Shown one piece after another: positions 1 to 5,506 of a DNA stretch of 5,506 nt. The translations under genes were made by a program, and so were the position numbers. The notes under the pieces are model-generated. The model did no database searches. It saw only the letters and a list, made by a program, of their open reading frames with translations, and was not told the DNA's origin. The stretch lies in contig JAEZEK010000315.1 of assembly GCA_023417735.1 (NCBI GenBank), positions 1 to 5,506 on the forward strand, in the 5' to 3' direction. Every line of letters starts with the position of its first letter. Positions within the stretch are counted from its first letter, which is position 1. This DNA comes from Pseudomonadota bacterium. Its GTDB lineage: Bacteria; Pseudomonadota; Alphaproteobacteria; Rhizobiales; Afifellaceae.

Positions 1-1223
1 TCGCGCAGGAGCCGTTCGGCGGCGGACCGCTCGGCGGTCGCGGCGGCAAGAGCTGCCGATGCGGCGGTCAACGCCTGCTGCGCGCGCGCGGCATCAGCGA
101 ACAAGGCCTCCGCCCGCCGGCGAGCCGCTTCCACGGCCGACGCCTCGCCGTCGCAATCCCGCCGCAGGCGCTCGTCCTCGGCCTCGAGCGCCACGATCTG
201 CCCTCTCGCCTCCTGCGCGATCTCCTGCTCGCGCCGAAGGTCCGCCCGGGTCTGGGCCACCCTGTCGGAGAGCTCGCGGCGGCGCGCCGACATCCGCTCG
301 GCTTCGCGCTCGATCTCGGCGGCACCAGTCCTGAGCCGTTCGAGGGCGGCGGACGCGGCGGCCGTCTCGTTCCGCAGCCGCGGCAGGCAATCGCCGGCGA
401 CCGCCTCGTCCCGCGCCGCCTGACCCTGCACCGTCATGGCCTCGGCCAGCGTGGCAAGCGCACTGCCGTGGGCGCGCTCCGCTTCGGCGAGGCGCTCCAC
501 CGCGGCATGCCAGCGGACGAGGGACAGGGCCGCCTCGGCCTTGCGGATCTCGCCCGAGAGATTGCGGTAGCGTGACGCCTGCCGCGCCTGGCGCCGGAGG
601 GAATCCAGCTGCGCCGCAATCTCGGCGGTCACGTCGTCGAGCCGGGCGAGGTTCTGCTCCGCCTGCCCGAGCTTCAGCTCCGCCTCGTGCCGGCGCGCGT
701 GCAGCCCGCCGATGCCGGCGGCGTCCTCCAGGATGCCGCGACGCTGGACGGGCTTTGCCGCGATCAGTTCGCTGACCTGCCCCTGCCGAACGAGCGCGGC
801 GGAGCGCGATCCGGTCGCCGCGTCGGCGAACAGGAGCTGGACGTCCCGGGCCCGCGCCTCGCGGCCGTTGACGCGATAGACGGAGCCGAGGTCGCGCTCG
901 ATGCGGCGCGCGACCTCGATCTGCTCGCCGCCCGGAACGCCGGTCGGGAGCGGCCTGCCCGCCGGCGTCGTGACCGACAGCCTGACCTCCGCCCAGCTGC
1001 GCGCCGGCCGGGCTTTCGTGCCGGCGAAGATGACGTCTTCCATGCCGCCGCCGCGCAGCGCCTTGTGCGAGCTCTCGCCCATCACGAAGCGGAGCGCCTC
1101 GACGAGGTTGGACTTGCCGCACCCGTTCGGCCCGATCACGCCGGTCAGGCCGGCCTCGATCGGCACGTCGACCGGCTCGACGAAGGACTTGAAGCCCGTG
1201 ATCCGGAGGCGCGTGAACTTCAT
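1..1223 (-). CDS. smc: Chromosome segregation ATPase SMC, N-terminal part (cut by left edge)
   Basis: This is the N-terminal 407 residues of the SMC ATPase, the core of the bacterial condensin that loads onto DNA with ScpA/ScpB and compacts and segregates new chromosomes. Reading from ATG at 1223, the frame has no stop down to the left edge. It opens with the typical N-terminal strand ([14 protein letters not shown]), then Walker [10 protein letters not shown] (residues 31-39). Next come the MGESS segment (48-52), the R-loop region [16 protein letters not shown] (53-68) and the Q-loop region RQGQV (146-150). The stretch [11 protein letters not shown] (161-171) leads into the first coiled coil, which is rich in Glu, Arg, Ala and Leu to the edge. 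SMC proteins are usually about 1,150 residues, so the hinge, second coiled coil and the signature and Walker B motifs lie outside. The start fits the family, but no Shine-Dalgarno is visible and a GC hairpin abuts the ATG. The gene lies 36 bp behind dsbA and is probably cotranscribed with it. Confidence 0.96.
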   Translation of the reverse strand, partial: MKFTRLRITGFKSFVEPVDVPIEAGLTGVIGPNGCGKSNLVEALRFVMGESSHKALRGGGMEDVIFAGTKARPARSWAEVRLSVTTPAGRPLPTGVPGGEQIEVARRIERDLGSVYRVNGREARARDVQLLFADAATGSRSAALVRQGQVSELIAAKPVQRRGILEDAAGIGGLHARRHEAELKLGQAEQNLARLDDVTAEIAAQLDSLRRQARQASRYRNLSGEIRKAEAALSLVRWHAAVERLAEAERAHGSALATLAEAMTVQGQAARDEAVAGDCLPRLRNETAAASAALERLRTGAAEIEREAERMSARRRELSDRVAQTRADLRREQEIAQEARGQIVALEAEDERLRRDCDGEASAVEAARRRAEALFADAARAQQALTAASAALAAATAERSAAERLLR

Positions 1224-1224
1224 G

Positions 1225-1246
1225 CCCGGGCCAGACCGAGCCCGGG
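1225..1246 (-). promoter_or_regulatory. GC-rich inverted repeat abutting the smc start codon
   Basis: A perfect 7-bp inverted repeat, CCCGGGC at 1225-1231 and GCCCGGG at 1240-1246, encloses an 8-base loop. It fills most of the 36-bp gap between the dsbA stop and the smc ATG and ends one base before the start codon. No U-run follows, so it is not a normal intrinsic terminator. No Shine-Dalgarno is visible on the smc side. It could slow smc initiation, stabilise the dsbA part of a shared mRNA, or be chance pairing in GC-rich DNA. Confidence 0.4.
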
Positions 1247-1259
1247 GCGGGGCGCTTCC

Positions 1260-1892
1260 TCAGAGGAGCGGTTCGATCTCCTTGTCCAACTCCTCAAGCG
1301 ACAGCGCTCCGGACATCTTCTTGCCGTTGATGAAGAAGGTCGGGGTGGCTTCGACGCGGAACTGGTTCGCCGCCCGCTCCTTCTCGGCATTCAGGCCTTC
1401 GAACATGGCCTGATTCGAGAGGCAGGCGTCAAAGCTTTCCTTCGAGAAGCCGAACTGCCTGGCGATGTCGAGGATCGCGTCGTAGGGCTGCTGCGAGCGG
1501 CCCCAGTTCTGCTGCTGGTCGAAATAGACGTCGACCACGTTGAAATACTGGTCGGCCGGGGCGCAGCGGGCGAGCATCGCGATGCCGAAGGCGGCGGCAT
1601 CGAGCGGGAACTCGCGGAAGATGTAGCGGACCTTGCCGGTATCGACGTACTTCTCCTTGAAGGCGTCGAGCGTGTTGTTGTGGAAGCTCGCACAGTGCGG
1701 GCAGGTCATGGAGGCGTATTCCACGACCGTCACAGGCGCAGCCGGGTCGCCCAGCACCTTGTCGCCGAGCGGTGGCGCGGCATGGAGGAGGTTCGTGTCG
1801 ACCGCCTCCTGCGCGAGCGCGAGGCCGGGCACGGCCATGACGAGACCGACCGCTGCGGCGCCGAGCACGAATGATCTCCGATCGAGCAGCAT
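1260..1892 (-). CDS. DsbA-family thiol:disulfide oxidoreductase, exported
   Basis: This 210-residue thioredoxin-fold protein probably oxidises or isomerises cysteine pairs in the periplasm. The N-terminus has a signal peptide: twin Arg in LDRRSFVLG (residues 3-11), a hydrophobic Ala/Val/Leu core, and a probable cleavage site after ALA (25-27). The RR-x-F pattern resembles a Tat signal, but Sec export cannot be excluded. The active site is C64-P-H-C67, in SMTCPHCASF. The cis-Pro loop is ATPTFFING (182-190, Pro184). The helical insert carries two further cysteines, C110 and C157, which could form a structural disulfide. The ATG at 1892 was chosen because AAGGG lies 7 bases upstream and gives a standard signal peptide; a TTG in frame at 1919 would only add nine residues without an evident ribosome site. 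A DsbA-like gene before smc is a familiar alphaproteobacterial arrangement. The exact role and redox partner cannot be read from sequence, so no symbol is given. Confidence 0.92.
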   Translation of the reverse strand: MLLDRRSFVLGAAAVGLVMAVPGLALAQEAVDTNLLHAAPPLGDKVLGDPAAPVTVVEYASMTCPHCASFHNNTLDAFKEKYVDTGKVRYIFREFPLDAAAFGIAMLARCAPADQYFNVVDVYFDQQQNWGRSQQPYDAILDIARQFGFSKESFDACLSNQAMFEGLNAEKERAANQFRVEATPTFFINGKKMSGALSLEELDKEIEPLL

Positions 1893-1897
1893 CTGGA

Positions 1898-1904
1898 TTC
1901 CCTT
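1898..1904 (-). promoter_or_regulatory. Ribosome binding site of the dsbA-like gene
   Basis: The minus strand reads AAGGGAA here, with 7 bases between AAGGG and the ATG at 1892. It decides the start in favour of ATG 1892 over the upstream TTG at 1919. A GANTC site, the CcrM target, overlaps it at 1896-1900. Confidence 0.6.
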
Positions 1905-1934
1905 GAGACTGGTTTTCAATGTTGTCGCCGTCTC

Positions 1935-1971
1935 GCCCTGAATAGGGCCTGAATTGCGGCATGCAATGCCG
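1935..1971 (-). promoter_or_regulatory. Two tandem hairpins in the DUF721-dsbA gap, possibly an operator, processing site or weak terminator
   Basis: Two perfect inverted repeats lie in the 117-bp gap between the DUF721 stop and the dsbA start. One is GCCCT/AGGGC (1935-1939 and 1944-1948, loop GAAT). The other is CGGCAT/ATGCCG (1957-1962 and 1966-1971, loop GCA). An alternative pairing ATTGC/GCAAT (1953-1957 and 1963-1967) competes with the second. The word CCTGAAT also repeats directly at 1937-1943 and 1948-1954, a spacing of 11 bp or about one helical turn. No T-run follows on the minus strand, so a standard intrinsic terminator is unlikely. The element overlaps the weak promoter candidate for dsbA. 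Confidence 0.4.
1939..1966 (-). promoter_or_regulatory. Weak candidate promoter for dsbA-smc
   Basis: On the minus strand TTGCAT (1966 to 1961) is followed after 16 bases by TATTCA (1944 to 1939). The -35 is reasonable; the -10 matches the consensus in only its first three bases. Transcription would begin near 1932 and give a leader of about 40 bases. Both boxes fall inside the two inverted repeats. The gene may instead be read through from the DUF721 gene. Confidence 0.22.
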
Positions 1972-2009
1972 GGCCGTGCGTTCGATGGCGAGACCGGCGG
2001 CGCGACGGG

Positions 2010-2477
2010 TCACGATCGCGCGAGTACGGCCTTGCCGAGTTCGATGAGCGACGTTCGCAGGCCTTCGTCGGCATGGTCGAGCCGGCGCTCCAGCCCGTCC
2101 ATCTTTGCCGGGTCGGGGGCACTGGCCGGCGGGGCGGAGCGTCGTGGCGGCCCCACCGGATGCTGGACGATCTTGATCGCGCCGACAGCGGAATGGCCGA
2201 AATAGCCGTTCACCCGCTGCCGCACCGGCTCCAGTTCATAGGAGAGCTGGAGCGCGACGGAGGGGTCGCAGCGTACGACGAGCGTCGCGGCCCGGCCGTC
2301 ACGCGGCCACCGGATGCGCTCGGGAATGGTCAGCGCCGCATAGGTCTCGCCCACGATCTCCGGCCACCAGGCCACGATCTCCATCCGCGCGAGCCCACGC
2401 TTGCGCAGCACCGGATCGAGCGTCCCGGCGACGAGATCGCCGACCGGCTTTGCCGACGTCCAGCCCGGCTGCGACAT
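2010..2477 (-). CDS. DUF721 family protein, DciA-like (probable replicative helicase loader)
   Basis: This 155-residue protein belongs to the DUF721/DciA family (Pfam DUF721), whose characterised members help load the replicative helicase DnaB in bacteria lacking DnaC or DnaI. The family core spans about residues 10-108. It shows the N-terminal helix PVGDLVAGTLDPVLRKRG (11-28), the signature WWPEIVGETYAALTIPERI (37-55), the strand ATLVVRCDPSVALQLSYEL (64-82), and RQRVNGYFG (86-94) before the last strand AIKIVQHP (100-107). A Pro/Ala-rich linker (about 108-125) then leads to a predicted C-terminal helix (126-153). The start at ATG 2477 was chosen because AAGGAG lies 9 bases upstream and the core begins just after it; the same frame stays open to 2651 but that part has no family similarity and would run into mutY. 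The gene is divergent from mutY across 55 bp. The family call is firm; the DciA function is inferred from the family. Confidence 0.88.
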   Translation of the reverse strand: MSQPGWTSAKPVGDLVAGTLDPVLRKRGLARMEIVAWWPEIVGETYAALTIPERIRWPRDGRAATLVVRCDPSVALQLSYELEPVRQRVNGYFGHSAVGAIKIVQHPVGPPRRSAPPASAPDPAKMDGLERRLDHADEGLRTSLIELGKAVLARS

Positions 2478-2486
2478 CTGCGGCCA

Positions 2487-2492
2487 CTCCTT
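2487..2492 (-). promoter_or_regulatory. Ribosome binding site of the DUF721/dciA-like gene
   Basis: The minus strand reads AAGGAG, within GGAAGGAG (2494 to 2487), 9 bases before the ATG at 2477. It is one of the two best Shine-Dalgarno matches in the window and fixes the start against the longer frame reaching 2651. Confidence 0.65.
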
Positions 2493-2532
2493 CCCGGCTT
2501 GCGCGCCGCCGATCCGGCTGCACACTGGGGCG

Positions 2533-3651
2533 ATGTTCCGAGCATTAGACGAAGGCGGCCCCGCCGGAAAGGAGGAGGCCGAGCCGGCGATCGGCGCGGC
2601 CTCTCTGCTCGCCTGGTACGACCGCCACGCCCGCCGCCTGCCCTGGCGCACCGGGCCGGCGGAGAGGCGCCGCGGCCTGCGGCCCGACCCCTATGGCGTC
2701 TGGCTTTCCGAGATCATGCTGCAGCAGACGACGGTCGCTGCGGTCGGCCCATATTTCCACAGGTTTCTCGCGCGCTGGCCGACCGTCGCGGCTCTGGCCG
2801 CCGCCGCCGAGACCGACGTGATGGCGGCCTGGGCGGGACTCGGCTACTACTCGCGCGCCCGCAACCTCGTTGCGGCGGCCCGCGCGGTCGCGGCCGCCGG
2901 TCGCTTTCCGGAGACCGCCGCCGGGCTCGCCGCCCTGCCGGGGATCGGCGCCTACACGTCGGCGGCGATCGCCTCGATCGCATTCGGAGAGCGCGTCCCC
3001 GTGGTGGACGGAAACGTCGAGCGCGTGATCGCGCGCGCCTTTGCGGTCGCCACGCCGCTTCCCCGCGCCAAGGCGGAGATCCGCGATCGGCTCGCGCCGC
3101 TCGTGCCGGCCGACCGTCCGGGCGAATTCGCCGAGGCGCTGATGGATCTCGGCGCGACCATCTGCACGCCCAAGCGTCCGGCCTGCGCGCTCTGTCCCTG
3201 GCGCGAGGGCTGCCGGGCGTTCGCCGCCGGCGCGCAGTCGGCGTTTCCGGTCAAGGCGCGGAAGGCGCCGCGGCCCATCCGGCACGGCACCGCCTTCGTC
3301 GCCGTGCGGGGCGACGGCGCGATCCTCCTCCGGCGCCGCCCCCCGAAGGGCCTCCTCGGCGGAATGGCGGAAGTGCCCGGCGGGCCCTGGGGCGAGGCCC
3401 CGCACGCGGCGCCCGAACCGCCGCTCGAAGCGGCGTGGCGGATCGCAGACCGCTCGGTCACGCATATCTTCACGCATTTCGAGCTCCGCCTCACGATCAT
3501 GCAGGCGGACCTGCCGGAGCATTCCGCGCCACCGGCGGGCTGCTGGTGGAGCGGCCGCCACGAGGTCGGCGGCGAGGCTCTTCCCACCGTGATGCGGAAG
3601 GCGATCGCCGCGGCCCGCCCGGACGCGTTCTTCCATCCGAGAGAGCCATGA
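2533..3651 (+). CDS. mutY: A/G-specific adenine DNA glycosylase MutY
   Basis: MutY removes adenine mispaired with 8-oxoguanine in base excision repair. The 372-residue protein has the complete catalytic set. The glycosylase helix VWLSEIMLQQTTV (56-68) carries the catalytic Glu60. The helix-hairpin-helix LPGIGAYTSAAIA (135-147) is followed by VVDGNVERV (157-165) with catalytic Asp159. The iron-sulphur loop has Cys211, Cys218, Cys221 and Cys227 in the standard C-x6-C-x2-C-x5-C spacing. The C-terminal NUDIX-like oxoG-recognition domain (about 250-370) shows LLGGMAEVPGG (274-284) and THIFTHFEL (310-318), the counterpart of the FSH loop. The ATG at 2533 leaves 24 residues before LLAWYDRHARRLPWR, which is normal. 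Its ribosome site is poor: only GGGG two bases upstream. A stronger AGGAGG at 2570-2575 has no ATG, GTG or TTG suitably placed after it. A TTA Leu codon, rare in such GC-rich DNA, occurs at codon 5. The frame is open upstream to 2401, but that part is antisense to the DUF721 gene. Confidence 0.97.
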   Translation: MFRALDEGGPAGKEEAEPAIGAASLLAWYDRHARRLPWRTGPAERRRGLRPDPYGVWLSEIMLQQTTVAAVGPYFHRFLARWPTVAALAAAAETDVMAAWAGLGYYSRARNLVAAARAVAAAGRFPETAAGLAALPGIGAYTSAAIASIAFGERVPVVDGNVERVIARAFAVATPLPRAKAEIRDRLAPLVPADRPGEFAEALMDLGATICTPKRPACALCPWREGCRAFAAGAQSAFPVKARKAPRPIRHGTAFVAVRGDGAILLRRRPPKGLLGGMAEVPGGPWGEAPHAAPEPPLEAAWRIADRSVTHIFTHFELRLTIMQADLPEHSAPPAGCWWSGRHEVGGEALPTVMRKAIAAARPDAFFHPREP

Positions 3652-4319
3652 CCTCCATCCGGCACATCGTGTTCGACATCGGCAACGTGCTTCTGCCCTG
3701 GCACCGCGACCGGCCGTTCCGCGCGCTCATCCCCGATCCGGAGGAGCGTGCGCGCTTCCTGCGCGAAATCTGCAGCATGGAATGGCACCTGACGCTCGAC
3801 GCGGGCGAGCCGCTCGACGCGGCGATCGCGACGCTTTCCGAGCGGCATCCGGAACAGGCCGAGCTGATCCGCGCCTACCGCACAGGGTGGCTCGACATGT
3901 TCGAGGGGGCGGACGAGCCGGTCGTGGCGATCCTCTCCGAACTGGTCGCGCGCGGCTACGACGTGACGGCGCTCACCAACTTCAACCAGGATCTCTATGC
4001 CCTCACGGTGCCCGCCTTCCCGTTCCTCGGCTGGTTTCGCGGCGTGACCGTCTCCGGCGCGGTGCGGCTCACGAAGCCGGACCCGGCGATCTATGCCCGG
4101 CACGCGGAGAGCTTCGCGCTCGCGCCTGCCGCGACACTCTTCTTCGACGATTCGCCGCCGAACGTGGCGGCGGCGCGGGAAGGCGGCTGGCATGCGGAGC
4201 TGTTCACGGATGCGGGCCGGATGGCGAAGGATCTCGCCCGCTACGGGATTCCGCTCCCGCATGAGGAGAGTAGCGCAGATTTGACCGCCGGCTCGGGGGC
4301 CTCCCAGGCGTTTCCGTGA
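3648..4319 (+). CDS. HAD-superfamily phosphatase (subfamily IA, YihX-like)
   Basis: This 223-residue soluble haloacid dehalogenase-type hydrolase is probably a Mg-dependent phosphatase acting on a small phosphorylated metabolite. Motif I is VFDIGNVLL (8-16) with nucleophile Asp10; the usual second Asp is Gly12, as in the DxGNV subgroup that includes E. coli YihX (alpha-D-glucose-1-phosphate phosphatase). A helical cap (about 17-90) follows. Motif II is ALTNFN (108-113) with Thr110, motif III is LTKPDPAIY (141-149) with Lys143, and motif IV is LFFDDSPPNVAAA (164-176) with Asp167 and Asp168. The last 15 residues are Ser/Ala/Gly-rich and look disordered. The ATG shares four bases with the mutY stop (ATGA), so translation is probably coupled; a weak GAGAG lies just upstream. 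The substrate cannot be read from sequence. A link to nucleotide or oxidised-nucleotide metabolism is suggested only by mutY. Confidence 0.93.
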   Translation: MTSIRHIVFDIGNVLLPWHRDRPFRALIPDPEERARFLREICSMEWHLTLDAGEPLDAAIATLSERHPEQAELIRAYRTGWLDMFEGADEPVVAILSELVARGYDVTALTNFNQDLYALTVPAFPFLGWFRGVTVSGAVRLTKPDPAIYARHAESFALAPAATLFFDDSPPNVAAAREGGWHAELFTDAGRMAKDLARYGIPLPHEESSADLTAGSGASQAFP

Positions 4320-4345
4320 GTCGAGCTGCCGGCCTGGCGTATGAT
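4316..4345 (+). promoter_or_regulatory. Candidate promoter for the ABM-like gene with a GANTC methylation site
   Basis: TATGAT at 4340-4345 matches the -10 consensus in five of six bases. The best -35 at 18 bp spacing is GTGAGT (4316-4321), only three of six. A CcrM target, GAGTC, covers 4318-4322 at the -35, overlapping the stop codon of the HAD gene. Transcription would start near 4352, about 25 bases before the ATG. In Caulobacter, methylated GANTC near weak -35 elements is recognised by GcrA, so cell-cycle control is conceivable but only inferred. Confidence 0.35.
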
Positions 4346-4365
4346 CTCTCCCGCGCTCGCAGCCG

Positions 4366-4372
4366 GGAGGAG
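4366..4372 (+). promoter_or_regulatory. Strong ribosome binding site of the ABM-like gene
   Basis: GGAGGAG sits five bases before the ATG at 4378. It is the best Shine-Dalgarno match in the window. It supports both this start and the reality of this small gene. Confidence 0.7.
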
Positions 4373-4377
4373 ACGTC

Positions 4378-4698
4378 ATGTCGGCTTTCAATGTGGTGCG
4401 CTTCCGCGTGAAGCCGGGGCGGGAAGAGGAGTTCCTGGAGGCCCACCGCAGGATCCGGGAGGAGCCGGAGGGATTCCGCCGCGGCACTGTCGTGCAGACG
4501 GGCGAACACGCCTATTGCTTCATCGGGGAGTGGGACGGGTTCGAGGACATCGCCGCGGCGCGGACCTGGATGATCGGCATTCTCGACACCTTCCGCGATA
4601 CGCTGGAGGATCTCGGGAGCGGGCTCGGCGTCACCGACCCCGTTTCGGGAACGGCCGTCGTGGACATCGTCGGCACCGCCGAGCGCAGGGTCGCCTGA
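4378..4698 (+). CDS. Small dimeric alpha/beta-barrel protein, ABM-like (antibiotic biosynthesis monooxygenase domain family)
   Basis: This 106-residue cytoplasmic protein has the look of the dimeric ferredoxin-like alpha/beta-barrel group that includes ABM domains. The first strand and helix are FNVVRFRVKPGREEEFLEAH (4-23), with the typical strand, Lys-Pro-Gly turn and acidic helix. A strand follows with HAYCFIGEWDGFEDIAAAR (44-62), matching the usual 'strand, E-W, helix' pattern, then a long helix around WMIGILDTFRDTLEDL (64-79) and a final strand GTAVVDIVG (91-99). The family covers cofactor-free monooxygenases, haem-related enzymes and many proteins of unknown role; no residue here fixes a reaction, and the name does not imply antibiotic production. 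The start has a strong GGAGGAG. The gene follows the HAD gene by 58 bp and converges on ccrM with 24 bp between stops. It probably has its own promoter, with possible readthrough from mutY-HAD. The fold call is moderately sure; function is unknown. Confidence 0.75.
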   Translation: MSAFNVVRFRVKPGREEEFLEAHRRIREEPEGFRRGTVVQTGEHAYCFIGEWDGFEDIAAARTWMIGILDTFRDTLEDLGSGLGVTDPVSGTAVVDIVGTAERRVA

Positions 4699-4708
4699 CG
4701 CTCGCCCG

Positions 4709-5506
<798 letters not shown>

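Noticed and set aside
94..1122. A 342-codon minus-strand frame within smc.
   Set aside because: It is offset from the SMC frame and has an Arg/Gly/Ala-rich shadow composition; the smc frame carries Walker A and coiled coil over the same bases.
687..1874. A 395-codon plus-strand frame antisense to smc and dsbA.
   Set aside because: The real proteins on the minus strand have intact motifs throughout. This frame has no recognisable domain and is a shadow of GC-rich codon bias.
2478..2651. An upstream extension of the DUF721 protein by 58 residues.
   Set aside because: The extension has no family similarity, overlaps the mutY start, and the ATG at 2477 has AAGGAG at good spacing.
2073..3647. 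A long plus-strand open frame running continuously into the HAD gene, which would give a 748-residue protein.
   Set aside because: Its first two thirds lie in another frame of mutY and antisense to the DUF721 gene, with an Arg/Pro/Gly-rich composition typical of GC-rich shadow frames. Only the part from ATG 3648 shows a protein family.
4287..4337. A possible terminator after the HAD gene: GCCGGCTCG against CGAGC-TGC-CGGC, and CCAGGC against GCCTGG.
   Set aside because: The stems are short, bulged and separated by loops of more than 20 bases, with no T-run.
2952..4487. A 511-codon minus-strand frame opposite mutY, the HAD gene and the ABM-like gene.
   Set aside because: It lies antisense to three genes with clear motifs, has no domain of its own and no ribosome site.

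Overview
This is a GC-rich chromosomal segment, by eye about two thirds or more G+C, and almost entirely coding. The gene content points to an alphaproteobacterium, most likely Hyphomicrobiales/Rhizobiales or a relative. It has the cell-cycle DNA adenine methyltransferase CcrM, an alphaproteobacterial-type SMC directly behind a periplasmic DsbA-family thioredoxin, a DUF721 (DciA-like) protein, and mutY divergent from it. This order is recalled from general knowledge of the group, not from a search. I see no mobile element, CRISPR array, RNA gene or sign of recent transfer.

Layout, left to right. Positions 1-1223 (minus) hold the N-terminal 407 residues of the SMC condensin ATPase, cut by the left edge. 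Positions 1260-1892 (minus) encode a DsbA-family thiol oxidoreductase with an RR-containing signal peptide. Positions 1893-2009 are the longest gap (117 bp) and carry two short perfect hairpins. Positions 2010-2477 (minus) encode a 155-residue DUF721/DciA-like protein. A 55 bp divergent gap follows, then mutY (2533-3651, plus), overlapped by four bases (ATGA) by a HAD phosphatase gene (3648-4319, plus). A small gene for a probable dimeric alpha/beta-barrel (ABM-like) protein lies at 4378-4698 (plus). It converges on ccrM (4723 to the right edge, minus), of which the C-terminal 260 residues are visible.

Together the genes read as a housekeeping neighbourhood for chromosome maintenance: replicative helicase loading (DciA-like), chromosome organisation (SMC), A:oxoG repair (MutY) and cell-cycle methylation (CcrM). 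The DsbA-like, HAD and ABM-like proteins are passengers or conserved neighbours. DUF721, dsbA and smc run in one direction, and mutY plus the HAD gene run in the other.

I found no convincing undescribed system. The observations worth a second look are small. They are a GC hairpin abutting the smc start codon, which lacks a Shine-Dalgarno; tandem hairpins and an 11-bp-period repeat in the dsbA leader; CcrM target sites (GANTC) in a promoter candidate and a ribosome binding site; and a predicted linker-plus-helix tail on the DciA-like protein.
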